Source: Bursaphelenchus xylophilus
Lineage: Eukaryota > Nematoda > Chromadorea > Rhabditida > Aphelenchoididae
Length of the DNA: 64,000 nt
Assembly: GCA_904066235.2 (NCBI GenBank)
Contig: CAJFCV020000004.1
Span: 7,502,001-7,566,000, forward strand
Direction of reading: 5' to 3'
Shown here piece after piece: positions 9,924 to 20,760 of the stretch (position 1 is the first letter of the stretch; each line of letters opens with the position of its first letter). The notes below the pieces were generated by a model. It made no database searches, was not told where the DNA came from, and worked only from the letters and a program-made list of their open reading frames with translations. Position numbers and translations under genes: made by a program.

Positions 9924-12900
9924 CTATGTAATCAAACTCGGCCCGCCGCCCATTTTCATTTCTTCATGTTGCCTTCTTTGCAAATCTTCAATTTCATGCT
10001 TTGGTCGCAACACAAGAGGAGTGTATATCAAATACATCATGTAGTAGATATCGACCAATTGCACGCGAATTTTTGGTTCCTAAAATTATAAAATCAAAAT
10101 TAAATCTTTGGTGCTTACCAGCGTCATATCGGTGGCTAACTTCCACAATTTTGTGGCCATATCCTTGGTGTTTGAAAAGTAAGAGAGGTTGTTGATGACA
10201 CTAAAAGCGAAACCAAGTAAAAACATATTTTATTAAACAACTCAAGGAAGTCATTTCAAACATTCTTAATCTATTTCTCAACCCAATCATCAATTACATT
10301 ACCCTAACTTCCCACAAATACATCTTACTCAACCAAAAATCCATCAATCCCAATAGCACCTCCACAACATAAAAGAGTCCCAATCCCTTAAACTTACTCC
10401 GCACTGTATGCAAATGGCGTTTTAGGAAGTATCAGAGTCGCTAAACCATGACGGATAAATGGGCTTTCATCTTTCACCAAGAGATCGAACAATTTGTTGA
10501 TAGTCGGCATCAGCTGCGGGTTATGAGTTCTACGGATCATGCTACAGAGGCACATCAGAGCGGTCTTTCTTAGCTAAATGCAAGGTTAACTTTTTAAATG
10601 TGGTAACTTACTCCATTGAAGACTGATTTACTTTCGGCAAAAGTCCAAAAAACTTCTGGGTCAAGTGGAAGGTGATTGAAGCGTTGTAACTGAAAATTAA
10701 TGAGTTATATCACGCTGACGCGATCCCTAAAATCTTATCTCTAATTTCTAAACTTATACCCATAAAAACCCTTCTACGATGCAACACGGCCCATGACTTA
10801 CCGCCAAAATGCACTTCAAACAAGCCTGGCTCACAACTTTATGATAACTCGGCTCTAGTTGATCCATATTCAGCGCTCTCGTAATCTCCATGATCATTTC
10901 ATCAATATCTTCGTTCAATGCCTCTGGTCTTCCCGCTTCTCCAAGGCTTCTTTCGGCTTGAGTGATCGACGAAGTCAGGCCTCCAATCAGGGCGGAGCGA
11001 TAATGGTCGTCGGAGTACCGATTAATCGAGTTGTCATTGAACTGCAGCAGGCCTAACAAGAAGCGGGTGATCTCTCGAGGACAATGCTTCAGTTCCCTTC
11101 GCATTCGACCAATAGCCGGAGGCAGAGACTAAAATATTTTCTTTTGAGATGTATAACTTAAATTTTGGCCAAAACCCACTCAAAAAAATCCAAGATCGCC
11201 TTAAAGGCACTGCAGATCCGACTTACCGACATCAGAATGTATCTCTGAAGATTACTGCTGGTAGCAACAAAGTTATGAAGAGCTGGTATCGAAGGATTGG
11301 CCGAGCACCCAAAATTCTTTTCAAAAAAGTCGATCAATGCCGGCTTTCCACTGATTAGACCATCCGGAAGTCGATTTGACACTTCTGTAAGACATAACGC
11401 GGCTCTTGACCTAACTCGATGGAAAAACTTTGGGTTGTTTATTGCTTCGACCAGGACATTATGGGTGTTTTGAAGAGGGAAGTGCTGCAGAGCTTCGATG
11501 GCCATAGTTTGGGCGATGACGCAACGTTCATAACGCAACATGTATTCCCATTGATTCTGAGGTTGAGCTATCTAAAACAGAAGCCTTTTGCCCAGAGCAA
11601 GAAAATTTTTCTCCGTTCACAAATTTCTCAAACAAAATCAATAAAAATTTTAACCAAGCTTACTTTTAAAGTTCTCGGAAGTTCTATTTGAGGGTCAATG
11701 CGTATCCACATAACTGGAGAGTCCGCATCCAGAGCGCTCAGATCTATATCCAACTCCTCTCCAGTCGATAAAGGAACTTTCTTTCGTTTTTGTCTTCTTC
11801 CCTTCGAGTGACACTGCAAATCATGTTTGGAAGTGTTGGCATCGATCTGGACTGTGTGTGTGAAACATCCATCCAATTCCTAAAACAAAATTTTTATGAA
11901 ACATTACGTCTATTGTATTTTTACCTGAATTGAAATGGTCAATGGCCCAACATATTCGATTTTGCCCTTGCTTCCACTCCGCACATCCTGCTTTAGCTCC
12001 AATTCCACAATATTTCTTTTTCGATTATGCTGGAAATTCACATCGAAATTAGCATGTCCACCATTGTAGACAAAAAGATCCATGAAGTATGATAACTCTC
12101 TTCCTGTTACTGAAATAACAGTTCTGAAGAAGGACTCGCAAGATACGATCATATGGGACCATTCGGCAGGTTTATCCAAATTTTGACTGAATTGGTTGGC
12201 AACGACGAGCATTCGATTTAGCACCTAAAGCATAGGAATGTAAAAAACATATTTTTTAGCCCCGTAAATTACATTCAACTGATTTCAGCCCACTACATAA
12301 TCACCTACTACAAGCCTCAAAATGTCTTCTCCTCACCTTTAAAAAATGTTCTTTTCCTAATTTCAGTTGCAAACATCTCATTACAAATTGTCCTTTCTTA
12401 TATCTAGCTTCAGCATAATGAGGAGAGCAGGTTTCTGGATAGCTCGGGTTAAAGTAGAGATGGTTCTGTTGCTGTGGGGATTTCGGCTGTAGTATAATCG
12501 GGCCGAAACTTGTCTCATAGTCGCATATTTGCTCCATTAACTTGTTGACCAAATAGTGATATTCTGATGAGCCAAAGGTTTTCTCCACATAAAGAGCTGT
12601 TAGATGCCTAAAGTAAGGCCATAAATCTCGGAATAATTAGGATGCAGGGAAAAAAGTGAGAACATGTAAAATAAGGCATGCTGTTCAAATTAGTCAAGGA
12701 AAACAAGATAATTCGACAACGACTTAAAAATAATCAAGTGTAATATACAGGGTCTTTCAAGAAATGTGCAGGAAAGTAGGAGGCTATAACTTTCGGCGGA
12801 GGCGGCGCAGAGAGTTCGTTTTTGGAATATGTATTTTTCAGTGACATTATTTTTTGCCTACGAAATAACAAGCTTTTAGAGTGCAAACTGAGGTCGCTAC

Positions 12901-15168
12901 GACCTTCTGAAGTAAAGGCATCTCTACCCCGAAAACCAGGGTTTTTCGGTTGAAAATGATCGAGAAATTTCAGAGTTTTTCGGTCGAAAATCACCAAGAA
13001 ATGTCGGATTTTTTCAGGGGTTCCGATAGAGTTGACGTTGAAAAAAGGGAAGGATGTTGCCAACACGTTGGAAATTTAGCAAATATTCGGCTAGCCTCAA
13101 CTTGGGGCAGATTTCGAGTTTATTTTTCGGTATCTTCCGCGGAGAAGCGTGACATCATTTAGGGATTTGAGGAACCTGGAATCGGCTAGCCAAGGAACCA
13201 GAATGGCTGTGAAGTCTTATAAAAACTAGTCAAAGGGTGTAATGGGCGTCAAAGGACAGGAATGACAACCAAACTTTTAAACTGCTAACAAAAACTGGCT
13301 AGCCAAAGTGTCAGAATGAAGAGCAGCCGAATATTTTCTTAATTTTCAACGTGTTGGCAATTCCCTTCCCTGTTTTCAACGTCAGCTCTATCGAAACCCC
13401 CCAAAAACCCCGACATTTCTCGATCATTTTCAACCGAAAAACCCTGGTTTTCGGGGTAGAGATGCCTTTACTTCAGAAGGTCGTAGCGACCTCAGTTTGC
13501 ACTCGAAAAGCTTGTTATTTCGTAGGCAAAAAATAATGTCACTGAAAAATACATATTCCAAAAACGAACTCTCTGCGCCGCCTCCGCCGAAAGTTATAGC
13601 CTCCTACTTTCCTGCACATTTCTTGAAAGACCCTGTACAAGGCAAGGTTTAAAACAAAACACAACCGGTAAAATACTAATATCTACGTAGCCTCAACGTA
13701 AAATCAAACCAACCACATATTGATGAACTTACATGGCTAAGCTTTTGACCACCCAGAGATCTTCTAAGCACCGTGCATTCACAAAACATCCAAAGAATTG
13801 AGAGGCCACCGCTAATCCGACGACTTGCCGGACAGATTGAACTGTATCCAAAATTTTCTTATGATACAACAAGTTGATATTGAACATTGTTATCCCAGCA
13901 TATGATTGAGATTCTTCTGGAGGTTGATCGACGAATACCATCTTATAAGAGGCATACGGAAATCGACAAGAAAGAGTCTCTTCAATGAAGGTAAAGACCC
14001 GAGGTAAAGTGGCTAAGGTGTGCTTGACAAGTGACTGGACACCTGGCGGACTGTAGCTAGATACCTAAAACGACAGTTTTGGACCAAACAATGACATTCA
14101 GACAGAAACATAAAGTGTAAACCAAAATTTTTATATTTTCGTTGCTTACATCCGGCATCTCCGGCTGTATTGTGTCTTCAAAGTCGCCAATTGCCCAGCC
14201 AATGTTTGAAGCAGGAGTTGGGGTCCCAAGAACATAGACGTACGTCTTAAGAGACTCATCTGACAGCGCTTCCACTTCCTGGAACAAACTGTTTTAACAT
14301 CAATTCCGTCATACCACAAGTTCTCCACTAGATAATGCTGTCCATTTGAACGGGACATCAAACTGAAGCCGCCATAAGTTTAGCTGATCAGGTGCGTCGA
14401 AACAAGGCAGCCAATCCTTTGTACTAGACATCAATCCAGACCTGTAGGTATAGACATGAGCTCCGTCTCCCCGTTTTCCTCCATTTGCAAAGTAAATACC
14501 CTAAAATTTAATAAACAAATAACCTATGAACTCACATAGGCAGGACATTTGACAAGACAATCAATGGACAACACTATGACTTTTCGCTCTTGCATTTTAT
14601 GTTGTACATCATGTGGAACTTCGATGAATAACTCGCCTTCAAATTTAGCTAAAGCATCAGAAGACGATTTCTTGAGAGATGTTAGGTTCATAGAATTGAT
14701 GTGATTATCTAATTTGAAATCCAACCGCTTCCGACGGTATTTGCAAGGGACTCCATCTAAGGTTACTGTTCCAAAGTGATTGTCTCCTTGTTCATTGGGA
14801 AGAAAGCAGTCTGGAAGTAAACACTATCGTTGAAAGCGAGCTAAGACATTCGTTTCACCCATCTCTAACTCCTACGGCGATAATCGTAACTAAAGACAAA
14901 AACGAAACAAGTCATTTGACTTACATTCACCTATATGCATGACAATATCCTTGATTTTGGTCTGCATCGGTAGAATCTGAATATCAGTGTGAATTCTGAA
15001 AGATTTGTTGCCAAAGTCCACATCGTACAGTCTAACTGATTGATGAAGCGACAGAACCTTGTATTTCGCCAACTTTTCGCTAAAGGAGCAGTTGTTGGTA
15101 TCTGCACCTCTCGATGTGGATGGGTCACTGGGAAGCCGAGGACTCTGCAGATTGTCGATGTAGCCCAT
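9924..15168 (-). CDS. taf-2: TAF2, TFIID subunit (M1-aminopeptidase-like fold)
   Basis: TAF2 is a core TFIID subunit that contacts Initiator DNA. Fourteen exons (14925-15168, 14536-14810, 14315-14500, 14150-14278, 13733-14064, 12337-12607, 11925-12224, 11664-11879, 11227-11571, 10802-11128, 10612-10689, 10398-10573, 10119-10200, 9924-10079) give 1038 residues with every phase matching. Family stretches include VFVDQPPEESQSYAG, QFFGCFV, VEKTFGSSEYHYLV, HANFDVNFQHNRKRNIVELE, KIEYVGPLTISIQ, DIDLSALDADSPVMWIRIDP and the HEAT-like region FHRVRSRAALCL. As in other TAF2 proteins, the HExxH zinc site of M1 peptidases is absent, so it should not be catalytic. Intron 3 is only 36 bases, while intron 5 (12608-13732) contains a foldback element. 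The long His/Lys-rich tail of human TAF2 is missing; the protein ends GGGPSLIT. Confidence 0.96.
12748..13635. mobile_element. Foldback (long inverted repeat) element A inside TAF2 intron 5
   Basis: The 888-base segment begins CAGGGTCTTTCAAGAAATG and ends with its reverse complement, and is flanked on both sides by TA (12746-12747 and 13636-13637). The arms (about 12748-13087 and 13340-13635) match over roughly 300 bases with few differences. The left arm also carries an extra near-duplicate of about 40 bases around the FRAME-like GAGTTTTTCGGTCGAAAATC stretch. The central 250 bases are unrelated. No transposase is encoded. The TA duplication is typical of Tc1/mariner-type integration, so this is probably a non-autonomous DNA transposon. 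Confidence 0.88.
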
Positions 15169-15453
15169 TTACGATTCCTGACAGGTTCACCAGGGGAACA
15201 AGTATCAACTTCTTGCTCAAATTTTTTTTGCAAAATATTTTTCGAGACGAAATGGCAAAAGGCGGGATGCCAATATTGAATAAATGGAAAATCTGTTTGC
15301 GCTAACTAAAAGTTAGCTGAAAATGTAGCGCGCAGCTCGAAAGCAAGCTGAAACGTAGCTCCAGCGAGCAGCTAAAAAAGTAAAAGACCTCCGACTTGTA
15401 GCATTTAGACAACAACGTTTATTTAGTAAAAATCTCTGTCTTAACAATCGAAT
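15169..15453. other. Spacer between TAF2 start and transposase 3' end
   Basis: At 15300-15316 there is a small perfect hairpin (GCTAACT, 3-base loop, AGTTAGC). It is followed to about 15375 by several AGCT-containing short repeats that could be a remnant of a transposon end. A minus-sense AATAAA overlaps the transposase stop and another lies near 15419-15424. No exon is supported. Confidence 0.4.
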
Positions 15454-16497
15454 TTATTCCACTTCCTCTTTCATTTCGCCGTTCGTTTCCAAAGAATCCA
15501 AGACGGAATTGAGGTCGTTGAAGGCTTTACACCGTGGGGAGGGAGAGGCTTCATTAATACCATTGTAAAGAGACGCAACCAAGGTGCAAAACTCTAAGAA
15601 AGGGTTCACTTCCCTGATCCGGCACGACTTCAAAAAGAAATGTTTGGCCAGAGAACCGGGTAGGAATTCCCCCTTCGTATTGTGAGAGCCGGTGGTCTCT
15701 TTAGCGTACCGCCAAAGGCACTTATAGGTATTTTTTTGGACACCGGAGTCTGGGGCTTTGAAACGAATTGAATGGCTAGCGGAATAGTGCCTAAACCCTT
15801 CATCCTTGAGACAGTCATAAGCCTTCCAACAATCCGATATAACAGTAGTCCCCGGCAGAACAAAGTGTTGTAATATCGGAAGAAGATAAGCCTTACTTCT
15901 GTGCTTCACAGGAATCATAAAGGAACGGCCTGATTCCTCTTCCACTCCTCCAAAAACCCATTTACTTTCGACCCGATGTCCTCTACGATATTTACGCGTC
16001 CCGAATTTGCTTTCGTCTATGTGCACAGTCTTGCCAGGACCGCCAAGGGGTTCAGCATTTAAGACGGCAGCGTCAAACATCACCTCCCTACAGTAAGAGC
16101 TCCAATCTGACATCGTTTCCGAACTACCAATATCAAGGAGATCGGCAATGGCGTTAAGTTGAACCTTCTTTAACCATAAGTCGATGAAGCCCAGCACCTT
16201 CCATGCTGGTAAATGGGCTCGGGCAAGGAATGTGTCCTTCCGATATGAGCGTGAAAATTGACATTTTTTCGTTCTTGCTTCAGTTTGAATCATCCCTCGG
16301 CATCTCCACTTGAGCCCATCGGGCGCTGAAGAATCCGTTCTCTCCAACAGCGGGCTGGAACAATTTGGACATTGGGGCACTTTTCCCAAAATTCCTTTCT
16401 CCTTACAAAACTTCACTATGGCCTGGTCTCCGTGAGTGGCGTGAGCTCGAACAATGGTTGTGAAGTTGTGGATAATTATGTCGTTTGGTTGCTCCAT
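15454..16497 (-). CDS. ISXO2-like (IS1595/Merlin-type) DDE transposase, probably inactive
   Basis: An intronless 347-residue ORF. The start MEQPND (16497) is preferred because a TAATTTTAG acceptor lies 25 bases upstream; an in-frame ATG at 16560 would add 21 residues. An N-terminal zinc ribbon (C43, C46 in CPNC; C66; C79) is followed by a helical region and the DDE domain: D161 in VHIDESKFGTRKYRRGH, WVFGG at 180-184, and D222 in VISDCWKAYDCL. The third catalytic acid is normally Glu in an N-x-I-E-S-x-W motif. Here it reads NTYKCLW, so Lys259 stands in its place. The otherwise clean frame makes a recently inactivated copy or a domesticated gene more likely than an old relic. Terminal inverted repeats around it were not found. 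Confidence 0.85.
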   Translation of the reverse strand: MEQPNDIIIHNFTTIVRAHATHGDQAIVKFCKEKGILGKVPQCPNCSSPLLERTDSSAPDGLKWRCRGMIQTEARTKKCQFSRSYRKDTFLARAHLPAWKVLGFIDLWLKKVQLNAIADLLDIGSSETMSDWSSYCREVMFDAAVLNAEPLGGPGKTVHIDESKFGTRKYRRGHRVESKWVFGGVEEESGRSFMIPVKHRSKAYLLPILQHFVLPGTTVISDCWKAYDCLKDEGFRHYSASHSIRFKAPDSGVQKNTYKCLWRYAKETTGSHNTKGEFLPGSLAKHFFLKSCRIREVNPFLEFCTLVASLYNGINEASPSPRCKAFNDLNSVLDSLETNGEMKEEVE

Positions 16498-17286
16498 CTT
16501 AACAGATGGTTTCGGATATGATCTAAAATTAGCTAAATTAAGTACCTTACGAAAAGACAATTCTAATGTGAAGGCACGTTATACAATTTGCGCTATAACG
16601 CTGAAAAAATCTTTCTTACAATTATTCCTGGGAAAAAGTTCCACTGTCCGGGCACTGACAACGATGAAATGAGCCTGCACGCTAAATTTGGGCTAATTCT
16701 GACAAGTTTCCGCAAAGTCATAAGTTGTGGCCAGAATAAGGAATTTTTACCTATTTTTGTGAGCATTTTGGGCGCAAGTGTTTCACAGACTGCAAAAATT
16801 GTGGGCGCGAGCCGCGAAACCTTTTTCACAATAAAAAGGAAGTTTTGGCAACAAATAAAAAAAAAATCTTGAAAAACGTGGTGATCACTGATCAGTGATG
16901 AATAAAGGGCAAATTTTTTGTGATTCAGAAACAGTTTGGGTGTGCTTTCTGTCTCACACGTTGAGTTCCCTTGAGTTTTCATTACTTTACCATAGACCAC
17001 TCAAGGTTTATGTAATGACCATTTTTCTCCACTTTCCGAACATAAAACACTGAAAAAAGTGCATTGATAAAAAGAGTCTGTTTTCACGTTTTTCGGCGGA
17101 ATGTTTATCGCAAACCCAAAGGATCGGTTGGGTCGGGAAATCAAAAGGGTTTTTATTGTTGTTGCCAGTTGTTTTGAGACCCTTTACCGTTATAACGCGT
17201 TGCAACAACTCTTATTTGTTGACAAATTCGTTCCAGGTTCGGATTTTGTCTTCTTCTTGCCATTGGAATAACATAATCAACGGATA
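16498..17286. other. Intergenic region, divergent promoters of transposase and HSDL2-like gene
   Basis: No exon is supported. A hairpin CGTTATA...TATAACG lies at about 16578-16601. The rest is AT-rich and leads to the plus-strand start at 17287. Confidence 0.4.
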
Positions 17287-18818
17287 ATGATCAATACCGG
17301 GTAAGAAAAGCTTAAATTATAGTCAATGCAATTTTAGTAAATTCGCGGGGAAAACGGTGGTAATTTCGGGTGGATCGAGAGGAATCGGCCAGGCTATTGC
17401 TATTAAATTGGCTAAGGATGGAGCTAATGTTGCTATCTTGGCGAAAACCACGACTCCTCATCCAAAACTTCCAGGAACTATCTATACCGCTGTGGAGGAA
17501 ATTGAAAAGGTAAGTCGATCGCATTTCCGTGTATAATAAGTTGTGGAATCCCATAATCTTTCCTTTAGGCCGGTGGAAAAGGATTACCTTGCATTTGCGA
17601 CATTAGAAGCGAAGAAAGTGTTCAGAAAGCAGTTGAAGAAACTGTCAAGAAATTCGGTGGAATTGACATTTGCATCAACAATGCTAGTGCCATATCCGTG
17701 ACCGGTACTGTACAAACCCCCATGAAGCGATATGACCTGATGAATCAAGTGAATGCTCGGGGAACTTTCCTTTTGTAAGTCTAATTTCGTATGTTGTAAA
17801 TAAAATGTTATATCCTAAGATGAGAATCACCGTCTTTATTGTGTTTTATAGGTCTCAAAAGTGCATTCCTCATCTGAAGAAAGCCGAGAACCCCCATATC
17901 TTGACTCTTTCCCCACCTCTTCTCATGAATAAGGTCTGGTTTCAACATCATGTTGGTAAGTGTGATATACGGGTGAGAGATGTTGTTGCACTGTTTGTGC
18001 TTTATCAGGGTATGACCCCTATCTTTTCAGCCTACACCATTGCCAAATACGGAATGTCGATGTGTGTTCTCGGAATGCACGAAGAATTTCGCCCCGACGG
18101 AATTGCCGTGAACGCCCTCTGGCCAAAAACTGCGATCTGGACCGCAGCTATGGCCATGCTAAGTGGAGGCGGAGATGCGAGTGGAACCAGGACTACGGAC
18201 ATCGTTGCTGACGCTGCCTATGCTGTTTTGTCCAAAAATTCGCGCGAATTCACTGGAAATTTTGTGATCGATGAAGAAATTTTGCAGAAAGAAGGCATCA
18301 CGGATCTGGAACAATATGCGGCTGTGAAAGGTAAGGGTTTGAAGTGTTGTTTGACGAAGTAGAGGTAATGTTGTGAGGGGCAAAGATGTTGGAAAAGGGT
18401 GCTTTTTTGCTAATGCGAGGTTTCTAGGTGCTCCATTGTTGCCGGACTTTTTTGTCCCTGGTGGAGAAGCGTCATACAAGCCTGACACTCTTCAGAAGAA
18501 GTAGAAGACTTCTTTGTTTGGAATACACATATCAAAATTTATAAATGTAGCTATAAATAAATTACCTTATACATGATGATTTTCGATATTTTTGAATAAT
18601 ATTATGTGGATACAGGGTGGGCCGTACGGAAATTCCCTTTGAAATGTCATAGTGCTCCTGGGCTTGATTTGATATTGTCTCGTCTGTTTTTGCGAGCAAA
18701 GTGACTGGTGCTGCCTTATTATTTATTTTGATTATTAATTTCAGGTGCTCCTCTAAAACTCGATGTCTTTGTTCCCGGCGAAGAGGCTAACTACGGCCCT
18801 AAGCACTTCTCTAAATAG
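17287..18818 (+). CDS. HSDL2-like short-chain dehydrogenase with two alternative last exons
   Basis: This is an NAD(P)-dependent short-chain dehydrogenase of the HSDL2 type, a group linked to peroxisomal or mitochondrial lipid metabolism. Exons 17287-17300, 17338-17509, 17569-17774, 17852-17955 and 18031-18330 are shared. The last exon is either 18428-18504 (290 residues) or 18745-18818 (289 residues). Both start in the same phase with GAPL and run to similar tails (FFVPGGEASY versus VFVPGEEANY). The cofactor motif is SGGSRGIG. NNASAIS, LSPPL, the YTIAK active-site Tyr and Lys, and VNALWPKTAIWTAAM all match HSDL2. The C-terminal SCP2 sterol-carrier domain of vertebrate HSDL2 is absent, and neither tail ends in an SKL-type peroxisome signal. 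The frame can read through intron 4, but the CCTATCTTTTCAG acceptor restores the family alignment. Confidence 0.92.
18556..18561 (+). promoter_or_regulatory. Poly(A) signal AATAAA for proximal last exon
   Basis: An AATAAA lies about 50 bases after the proximal stop codon (18504) and upstream of the distal exon. The short isoform can therefore end before exon 18745-18818 is transcribed. Confidence 0.65.
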
Positions 18819-18827
18819 AATCTTTAA

Positions 18828-18833
18828 AATAAA
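18828..18833 (+). promoter_or_regulatory. Poly(A) signal AATAAA for distal last exon
   Basis: An AATAAA lies 10 bases after the distal stop codon at 18818. It pairs with the alternative terminal exon of the HSDL2-like gene. Confidence 0.65.
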
Positions 18834-18931
18834 ATAACAGATATTTTTGTAACTAGATTTTTATTCAGCGGTAATAAATCTCATGACTACTGGGTTGTGA
18901 TAAGTGCTGGCTGCACATTGAGTATTGTCAT

Positions 18932-20135
18932 TCATCCTTCAATTTTAGCGTCTTTTGAGGAAGTATTGTAACACACTTTCTTATCAGGCTTGGAGGGTTT
19001 TTGAGGAACCCAGGGAATGCCGAATTGTCGTTGAGAACAATTTTTGGTGATGCTGGAAGGGGACGAGGGAGGTTGTAACGAGCTGGGAAGGTGGGAAGGG
19101 TCTGAAGGGACTGCAACCGATTGATTTTTTTCTATTGATGGGCTCGGTTCAATAGTTATGGTGACCCTTTCCTTCTTTGTACAAGTTTTATTCTTGTCGT
19201 TGTTTATTAGGGCAGTATGGATCTCGTCGGAGGTTGTGTTTGAAGCAGATCCATGTATTTCAGAGGCCGTAGAATTTATTTGGGCATCTTTATTTGGCCG
19301 TCGATTTCTCTCCTTGCATTCTTTTAATCTCATCTCCTCCATCCTGACTGCTTCCCTTTGATCATTTCCACGTTCCCTTCTCTTTTTCTCTCCACAACTC
19401 CGGTAGCAAGTATAGCCAACTAGACCAACTAAACACGCTACAATCATCACACCCACAAGACCCGTTACTATCGTTACCACTGCATCCCATTTTGCAACAC
19501 CATCCTTTTCATCCTGAATTTCCTTCCACACTTTTTCCTTATCCATATACATTTTGATGACATCTTCATGAAACATATCTTTTTCTCCGGCCTCGCCGTC
19601 TCCGTCGCTGAAAAATGAAGAAGCAAGATCTTCATCGGAAATTGGAGGGGCTACAGTTTCACTATCTTCCACGTAATCGGCTTCGGTGACATTAGGCTTG
19701 GTCGTCGCAAACTTTGAATTACAGTAATCCTCGTCGTCGCAGGAGCATTTATTTGCCACTCCGATGGTTGTAATTACAATTTCACAGGAATCCCCGTCGA
19801 TTTTCTGATGAGAACAACGAGCGCCATAACCAGTTCCATAAATTTGAAGTGTTTCACAGGCTAAAAATTGTATCGTAAGGTAAAACCAGGGCCAGAAAAG
19901 CTCTAAAATTTCTCTTACACCCATTTGGAGGCATCGTGCAGACCCCAGAAATACATGGAATGTATGAAAATCCATAGGTGAGATCGCTATATCGTTGAGT
20001 GCAATTGCAATGAATAGGACGGTTAGTATAATAATCAATCATTTCATCGGTGATCTCTGTCTGGAGGTTTTGAATACCTAGTCCAGCGCATACAAGAGAA
20101 ACCATAACAGGTAGAAACAGCCTTTTTTGACACAT
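18932..20135 (-). CDS. Type I membrane protein with Ly6/ET-like cysteine module
   Basis: Two exons, 19919-20135 and 18932-19860, give 381 residues. An N-terminal signal peptide (RLFLPVMVSLVCAGLG) is followed by a cysteine-rich ectodomain of about 100 residues, with CNC near the start, GVCTMPPNGSC, GARCS, and a closing KCSCDDEDYCN. This Cys pattern resembles Ly6/uPAR-like or nematode ET modules. An acidic stalk (ETVAPPISDEDLASSFF) and one transmembrane helix (VVTIVTGLVGVMIVACLVGL) follow. The long cytoplasmic tail is first basic (KKRRERG), then Ser/Pro/Thr-rich. The gene converges on the HSDL2-like gene, with stops 114 bases apart, and has a minus-sense AATAAA near 18859-18864. The ligand or partner is unknown. 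Single-pass topology is predicted with good confidence; the domain name is inference. Confidence 0.82.
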
Positions 20136-20760
20136 TTTAGAAATGGGACAATAGGTTTGAAGGCACTCTTTTTTATGGACGAGTAAAATTGTTGAGAAAG
20201 GTAGCTTTAGTGTTTTAGAGTACGTTTCGCAGAGATAGAGGTCCCATAATTGATCCGCCCGACCGGAGGAACATTCACTGTGGCTTGGAGTTTCTCAATC
20301 TTTGGGAAAAATGCATCCTTTGCAATTGATTGTCAAATACTTTTGTCGCACAAATTTTCGCTGAAGATTTGGATAGCCAAGTGCAGAGAAAACTTTGATC
20401 GAGCGATTTTTGGGCTACTTTGGAACCGGTGTGCGAAATTTCAAGGCTATCTCTCCTACGAAGATAAATTCCACAATCAACCCGGTTTCTATCCAATGTC
20501 ATAAACTTTATTCAATATTTGCACATTCGGATTTGATAAATTGCATCGAATTACGTAAAAGCATTCATTTTATAGACAACAACGGTTGTTTTGAGGAAGG
20601 AAAAAGAGAGAAATGGCATTCCTGAAGTCGAACATGAACCCATGAAGAATATATTCGATAATTTAGAGAACATGAGAGCTGCGAAAGACAATGGGGGAGA
20701 TAAATAACAATACTAAACTTTAATTGTGTAGACCAAGGTTGAGGCAGTAGAGGAGGAAAT
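20136..20760. other. Intergenic region between membrane protein and jac-1 3' end
   Basis: Small overlapping ORFs on both strands lack splice or family support. The region should contain the promoter of the 20135 gene and the 3' UTR of jac-1. Nothing else is recognised. Confidence 0.4.

Noticed and set aside
16498..16560. Upstream in-frame ATG (MSFRKVLN) for the transposase
   Set aside because: A TAATTTTAG acceptor lies between it and the second ATG, and zinc-ribbon homology begins only after the second ATG. Kept as an alternative only.
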